Assembly (NCBI GenBank): GCA_035524315.1
Contig: DATKPD010000063.1
Location: 62,001 to 126,000, forward strand
Direction of reading: 5' to 3'
DNA: 64,000 bases
DNA from: BOG-938 sp035524315
GTDB taxonomy: Bacteria; Pseudomonadota; Alphaproteobacteria; Caulobacterales; Caulobacteraceae
How positions within the stretch are numbered: the stretch's first letter is position 1; every line of letters starts with the position of its first letter. Shown in pieces: positions 60,641 to 64,000 of this stretch. The notes beneath the pieces were generated by a model. It was not told where the DNA came from. It saw only the letters and a list, made by a program, of their open reading frames with translations, and ran no database searches. A program made the translations under genes and the position numbers.

Positions 60641-61915
60641 ATGCTGTACGGGTTGCACGAAGCCGCCTACTACGCCGCTGATCCGGTCAACCGCATGGCC
60701 GATCTGGCCAGCCGGTTCTGGAGCTCGCCGTTCAATCCGGCGGCCTATACCGGCGCCGGCCGCAACCTCTACGCCTCGGCGGAGGTGCTCAATGACATGA
60801 CCCGGCGCTACGGCAAGCCCGACTGGCGCATCGACGAGGTCGAGGTCGACGGCCGCGCCGTGCGGGTCGAGATGCAGACGGTGTGGGCCTCGCCCTGGGT
60901 CAAGCTGCAGCGCTTCGTCAAGTCGTCCTCCGACCTGACCGACGCCGGCCGCACAGGGCCGGGTCCGGCCGTGCTGATCGTGGCGCCCCTGTCGGGCCAC
61001 TACGCCACCCTGCTGCGCGGAACCGTGCGCGCGTTCCTGCAGGATCACGACGTCTATGTCTCCGACTGGTCCAATGCGCGCAATGTGCCGCTGATCGAGG
61101 GCCGGTTCGACTTCTACGACTACGTCGATCATGTGCGCGCTATGCTCGGCAAGGTCGGTCCGAACGCGCATGTGCTGGCGGTCTGCCAGCCTGGACCGCC
61201 GGTGATGGCCGCCTGCGCCCTGATGGCCGAGGATCACGATCCTCTGCGCCCGGCCTCGATGATCTTCATGGGCTCGCCGATCGACGCACGCCTTTCGCCC
61301 ACGGTCACCAACAAGATGGCCGAGGATCGGCCGTTCACCTGGTTCCAGCAGCACATGATCTACTCGGTGCCGCCCCCTTATCTGGGAATGATGCGCCGGG
61401 TCTATCCGGGGTTCGTGCAGCTCTACAGCTTCATGGCCATGAACGAGGCCCAGCACGTCAACGCGCGCCGGCGCTACTTCGACGATCTGGTCAGGGGCGA
61501 TGATGAAAGCGCCGAAAAGCACCGCGAGTTCTATGACGAGTATCTGTCGGTCCTGGACATGACCGAGGAATTCTACCTGCAGACGATCGACATCGTGTTC
61601 CAGAAGTACCTGCTGCCCAAGGGCGAACTGACCCATCGCGGCCGGCCGGTGAAGACGGCGGCGATCGAAGACATCGCCCTGATGACCATCGAGGGCGCGC
61701 ATGACGACATCTCCGGCGTCGGCCAGACCCAGGCCGCCCACGAGCTGTGCCCGTCGCTGCCGGACGAGATGAAGGCGCTGTACGTGAACCCGGACGTCGG
61801 CCACTACGGCATCTTCAATGGCAGCCGCTTCCGCAAGGACATCTATCCTCGCGTGCGGGCCTTCATCGCCGAGCACGCCGTCGCCGCCGCCGCGCGGCGG
61901 TCGGCCGCCGCCTAG
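60641..61915 (+). CDS. phaZ: Intracellular polyhydroxyalkanoate depolymerase
   Basis: 424 residues matching the PhaZ (depolymerase, intracellular) family: LIVAPLSGHYATLLRG, VYVSDWSNARNVPL, and the nucleophile Cys182 in LAVCQPGPPVMAA in place of the Ser of ordinary lipases. GAHDDISGVGQT and NPDVGHYGIFNGSRF supply the Asp and His. It hydrolyses stored PHB granules in the cytoplasm. Start ATG 60641, about 92 bp after senC. Confidence 0.94.
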   Translation: MLYGLHEAAYYAADPVNRMADLASRFWSSPFNPAAYTGAGRNLYASAEVLNDMTRRYGKPDWRIDEVEVDGRAVRVEMQTVWASPWVKLQRFVKSSSDLTDAGRTGPGPAVLIVAPLSGHYATLLRGTVRAFLQDHDVYVSDWSNARNVPLIEGRFDFYDYVDHVRAMLGKVGPNAHVLAVCQPGPPVMAACALMAEDHDPLRPASMIFMGSPIDARLSPTVTNKMAEDRPFTWFQQHMIYSVPPPYLGMMRRVYPGFVQLYSFMAMNEAQHVNARRRYFDDLVRGDDESAEKHREFYDEYLSVLDMTEEFYLQTIDIVFQKYLLPKGELTHRGRPVKTAAIEDIALMTIEGAHDDISGVGQTQAAHELCPSLPDEMKALYVNPDVGHYGIFNGSRFRKDIYPRVRAFIAEHAVAAAARRSAAA

Positions 61916-61934
61916 CCGCGGTCGTCGGCGCGGC

Positions 61935-62687
61935 ATGGGTCTGTTCAGCGCGCCCCGGCTGGCGTCGGGCGATCTGATCGAGGTTGGCGGCGTGTCCGTG
62001 CGGCTGCGGGTCGACGCCCGAGCCCGGCGCGTCAGCCTGCGCATAGACGCCCGCCGGCGTGAGGTCGTGGCGACGGCGCCCAGCCAAAGGCGCTTAGCCG
62101 ACGCGGTCGCCTTCGCCGGCCAGCGCGCCGGCTGGATCGCCCGCCAAATGGGCGCCCTACCGCCGACGGCGGCCCTGGAGCCTGGCGGCCGGATCGAGGT
62201 GCTCGGCCGCTCCCATCATTTGGTTCAGGCGCGCACGCGGCTGGAAGCCGGCTTCGGCGAAGACCCAGCGCAGGGGCCGACGCTCGCGGTGTTCGGCGCC
62301 GGCGACGCCTACGGCCGGGCGGCGCTGCGCCTGCTCAAGCGCCACGCCCTGCAGGTTTTGAGCGAGCGCACCGCGCACTATGCTCGCGCGCTGGGCCGCC
62401 CGCTTCCGCCGGTGACCATAGGCGACGCCAAGGCCCGCTGGGGCTCATGCCGCACGCCGCGACCCGGCGTGGCCGGCGATGTCGGCGCCATTCGCTACAG
62501 CTGGCGACTGGTGCTGGCCCCGATGGACGTGGTCGACTATGTGGCCGCTCACGAATGCGCCCATCTGCTGGAGGGCAATCACGGCCCGCGCTTCTGGTCG
62601 GTGGTCGAGCGAATCTATGGGCCCTGGCGCCCCCAGCGCGACTGGCTCAAGCGCCACGGCCAGGGGCTCCACGCCTTCGGACGATAG
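61935..62687 (+). CDS. YgjP-like metallopeptidase (M48-related)
   Basis: 250 residues of the YgjP/DUF45 family. ARRVSLRIDARRREVVATAPS opens the domain, KARWGSCRTP is the conserved middle, and His206-Glu-x-x-His210 (AAHECAHLLEGNHGPRFW) is the zinc site with the third His in GNHG. These are thought to be small intracellular metalloproteases. ATG 61935 begins 19 bp after phaZ. An upstream in-frame extension overlaps phaZ and is not used. Confidence 0.88.
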   Translation: MGLFSAPRLASGDLIEVGGVSVRLRVDARARRVSLRIDARRREVVATAPSQRRLADAVAFAGQRAGWIARQMGALPPTAALEPGGRIEVLGRSHHLVQARTRLEAGFGEDPAQGPTLAVFGAGDAYGRAALRLLKRHALQVLSERTAHYARALGRPLPPVTIGDAKARWGSCRTPRPGVAGDVGAIRYSWRLVLAPMDVVDYVAAHECAHLLEGNHGPRFWSVVERIYGPWRPQRDWLKRHGQGLHAFGR

Positions 62688-62692
62688 GCGCC

Positions 62693-63919
62693 CTACTTCG
62701 GCGTCACGCGCCACATGGCGCCGGGATCCTCGTCCTCCAACATCCAGATTGCGCCGTCGGGGGCGACCGCGATGTCGCGGATGCGGTGTCCGACGTTCCA
62801 GCGCTCCGCCGCCGTGGCCGTGGCGCCCTTGGTGATCACGCGGTTGAAGGACTTGGACGCCATGCCGCCGATCAGCAGCGAGCCCTGCCACTGCGGGAAC
62901 ATCGCGCCCCTGTAGAACACCATGCCGCCCGGCGCGATCACCGGCGTCCAGTAGAGGATGGGCTTGGTCAGGTCCGGGCGGGTGTCGGGGCTCGGGATCG
63001 GCGCGCCGTCGTAGTTGGTCGCGTAGGACACCAAGGGCCAGCCATAGTTCTTGCCCGGTTCGATCAGGTTGAGCTCGTCCCCGCCCCGGGGGCCGTGCTC
63101 CAGTTCCCACAGCCGCCCGTCGGGCGCGAACGCCAGGCCGTAGGGCGTGCGGTGGCCGGTGGTCCAGGTCTCCGAGGGCGTCAGGTTGGGGCCGGGGAAG
63201 GTGTAGGTGCGCACCACCGGCGCGGTCATGGCCGCCTCGGTGTCCTTGGGCGGGTTGATGATCGGCACGGTCGGGGCCCCGATCTTGCCGGCCATCGGAT
63301 TGCCCGGCGCGGGCTTGCCGTCGAGGGTCAGGTGCAGAATCTTGCCCAAAGGCTGATTGGGATCCTGGGCGGGCGTCATGCGCTGACGCTCGCCGACCGA
63401 CAGGAACAGCGTCTTGCCGTCGGGTGCGAAGGCGATCTGGGCGCCGAACTGGCCCCCCTGGCCGCGCTCGCCGTCGCGCCACAGCACCTTCAGGTCGTCG
63501 AGGCTTGCGCCGTCCTTGCCGAGGGTCAGTTTGGCCCGGGCCATGGCCAGGCTGGAGCCGCCGTCGCCCGGCTCGGAATAGGTGATGTAGACGAAGTGGT
63601 CGTCGACGTAGTGCGGCGAGAGGAACACGCCGAGCATGCCGCCCTGGCCGCCGTAGAGCACCGCCGGGACATTGGCCACGGGCAGTTTCACGCCCGACGG
63701 GCTGACCAGCCAGATCGGCCCGGTCTTCTCGGTGACCAACATGCGCCCATCGGGCAGGAAGGCGATGCGCCACGGATAGTGGAAGCTGGCCACCTGGGTC
63801 ATCTTGAACGGCAGCCCCGGCTCGGGCGTCTTGGTCCCGACATTGACCTGGGCCCGCGCGCCCGTCGCGGCCAGCGCCGCCAGCAGCACCGCCCGCAGCG
63901 CCGTATGAGCCAGCTTCAT
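62693..63919 (-). CDS. PQQ-dependent aldose sugar dehydrogenase (YliI-like)
   Basis: 408 residues with a signal peptide (AVLLAALAATGARAQ). The six-bladed propeller pattern of soluble sugar dehydrogenases is clear: YPWRIAFLPDGRMLVTEKTGPIWLV, GGQGGMLGVFLSP, FAPDGKTLFLSVGERQ, GHRTPYGLAFAPDGRLWELEHGPRGGDELN, YWTPVIAPGGMVFY and RDIAVAPDGAIWMLED. It oxidises aldoses in the periplasm and needs PQQ. It converges with the YgjP gene, 5 bp between stops. The upstream region runs off the window edge. Confidence 0.9.
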   Translation of the reverse strand: MKLAHTALRAVLLAALAATGARAQVNVGTKTPEPGLPFKMTQVASFHYPWRIAFLPDGRMLVTEKTGPIWLVSPSGVKLPVANVPAVLYGGQGGMLGVFLSPHYVDDHFVYITYSEPGDGGSSLAMARAKLTLGKDGASLDDLKVLWRDGERGQGGQFGAQIAFAPDGKTLFLSVGERQRMTPAQDPNQPLGKILHLTLDGKPAPGNPMAGKIGAPTVPIINPPKDTEAAMTAPVVRTYTFPGPNLTPSETWTTGHRTPYGLAFAPDGRLWELEHGPRGGDELNLIEPGKNYGWPLVSYATNYDGAPIPSPDTRPDLTKPILYWTPVIAPGGMVFYRGAMFPQWQGSLLIGGMASKSFNRVITKGATATAAERWNVGHRIRDIAVAPDGAIWMLEDEDPGAMWRVTPK

Positions 63920-64000
63920 TCTCGTCCTCCCGATGATTGGCCGCGGCGCCTCTCCCTGACGGATCGATGCGCGCGGCGGTTCGGCGTTCCTCTTAACGCC

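Overview
The window is high-GC DNA with short intergenic gaps, many GTG/TTG starts and ATGA/GTGA overlaps. It most resembles a Caulobacteraceae alphaproteobacterium (Caulobacter or Phenylobacterium type). Supporting signs are a CAU-1-like subclass B3 metallo-beta-lactamase, a RegB/RegA-SenC redox module, an intracellular PhaZ, and a perfect TTAA-N7-TTAA (CtrA-type) box. I saw no rRNA, tRNA, CRISPR array, insertion sequence or prophage.

Layout. (1) 1-1228: the end of an MscS channel gene and a small exported protein. (2) 1225-36215: a large surface-glycan locus. It holds GDP-mannose supply (AGE-family isomerase plus manC), an ABC polysaccharide exporter (wzm/wzt), rmlA, rmlB and, 26 kb away, rmlC. 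It also holds gmd/rmd for GDP-D-rhamnose, a pseB-like dehydratase, a WbpE-like aminotransferase, and many glycosyltransferases, methyltransferases and modifying enzymes. Two of these are very large modular proteins that share the same approximately 38-residue tandem repeat. GtrA, GtrB-like and GT-C-like genes are scattered through it. (3) 36378-52408: mostly housekeeping and accessory genes: nadE, a three-gene RNA/methyl-transfer operon, a metallo-beta-lactamase, a putative selenoprotein, a LysR regulator with two HTH domains, a hydrolase, a fused oligopeptide ABC ATPase, a PAP2-type membrane enzyme, ilvA, an FKBP lipoprotein and argE. (4) 52736-57625: a second, smaller exopolysaccharide cluster (Wza-like export protein, outer-membrane beta-barrel, acyltransferase 3, initiating sugar transferase, VanZ-like). 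(5) 57721-63919: regA, regB, senC, phaZ, a YgjP-like metalloprotease and a PQQ-type sugar dehydrogenase.

The most interesting signal is at 42094-43824 on the minus strand. Two adjacent open frames are a single gene interrupted by one in-frame TGA. Reading TGA as selenocysteine gives a Sec-Gly-Ser-Cys motif at residues 105-108, the hallmark of the UGSC (seleno)protein family. Immediately after the TGA lies a bulged hairpin whose apical loop is GGUC, 17 nt downstream of the stop. That closely matches the bacterial SECIS of E. coli fdhF, so a conventional annotation would wrongly split or truncate this gene.

How the genes work together (inference): AGE/ManC make GDP-mannose, Gmd/Rmd convert it to GDP-D-rhamnose, and RmlA/B/C make dTDP-6-deoxy-4-keto sugars. 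The glycosyltransferases assemble these, the methyltransferases and the PhyH-, HAD- and GMC-type enzymes modify them, and Wzm/Wzt export the chain. No rmlD is visible, so the final dTDP sugar is uncertain.
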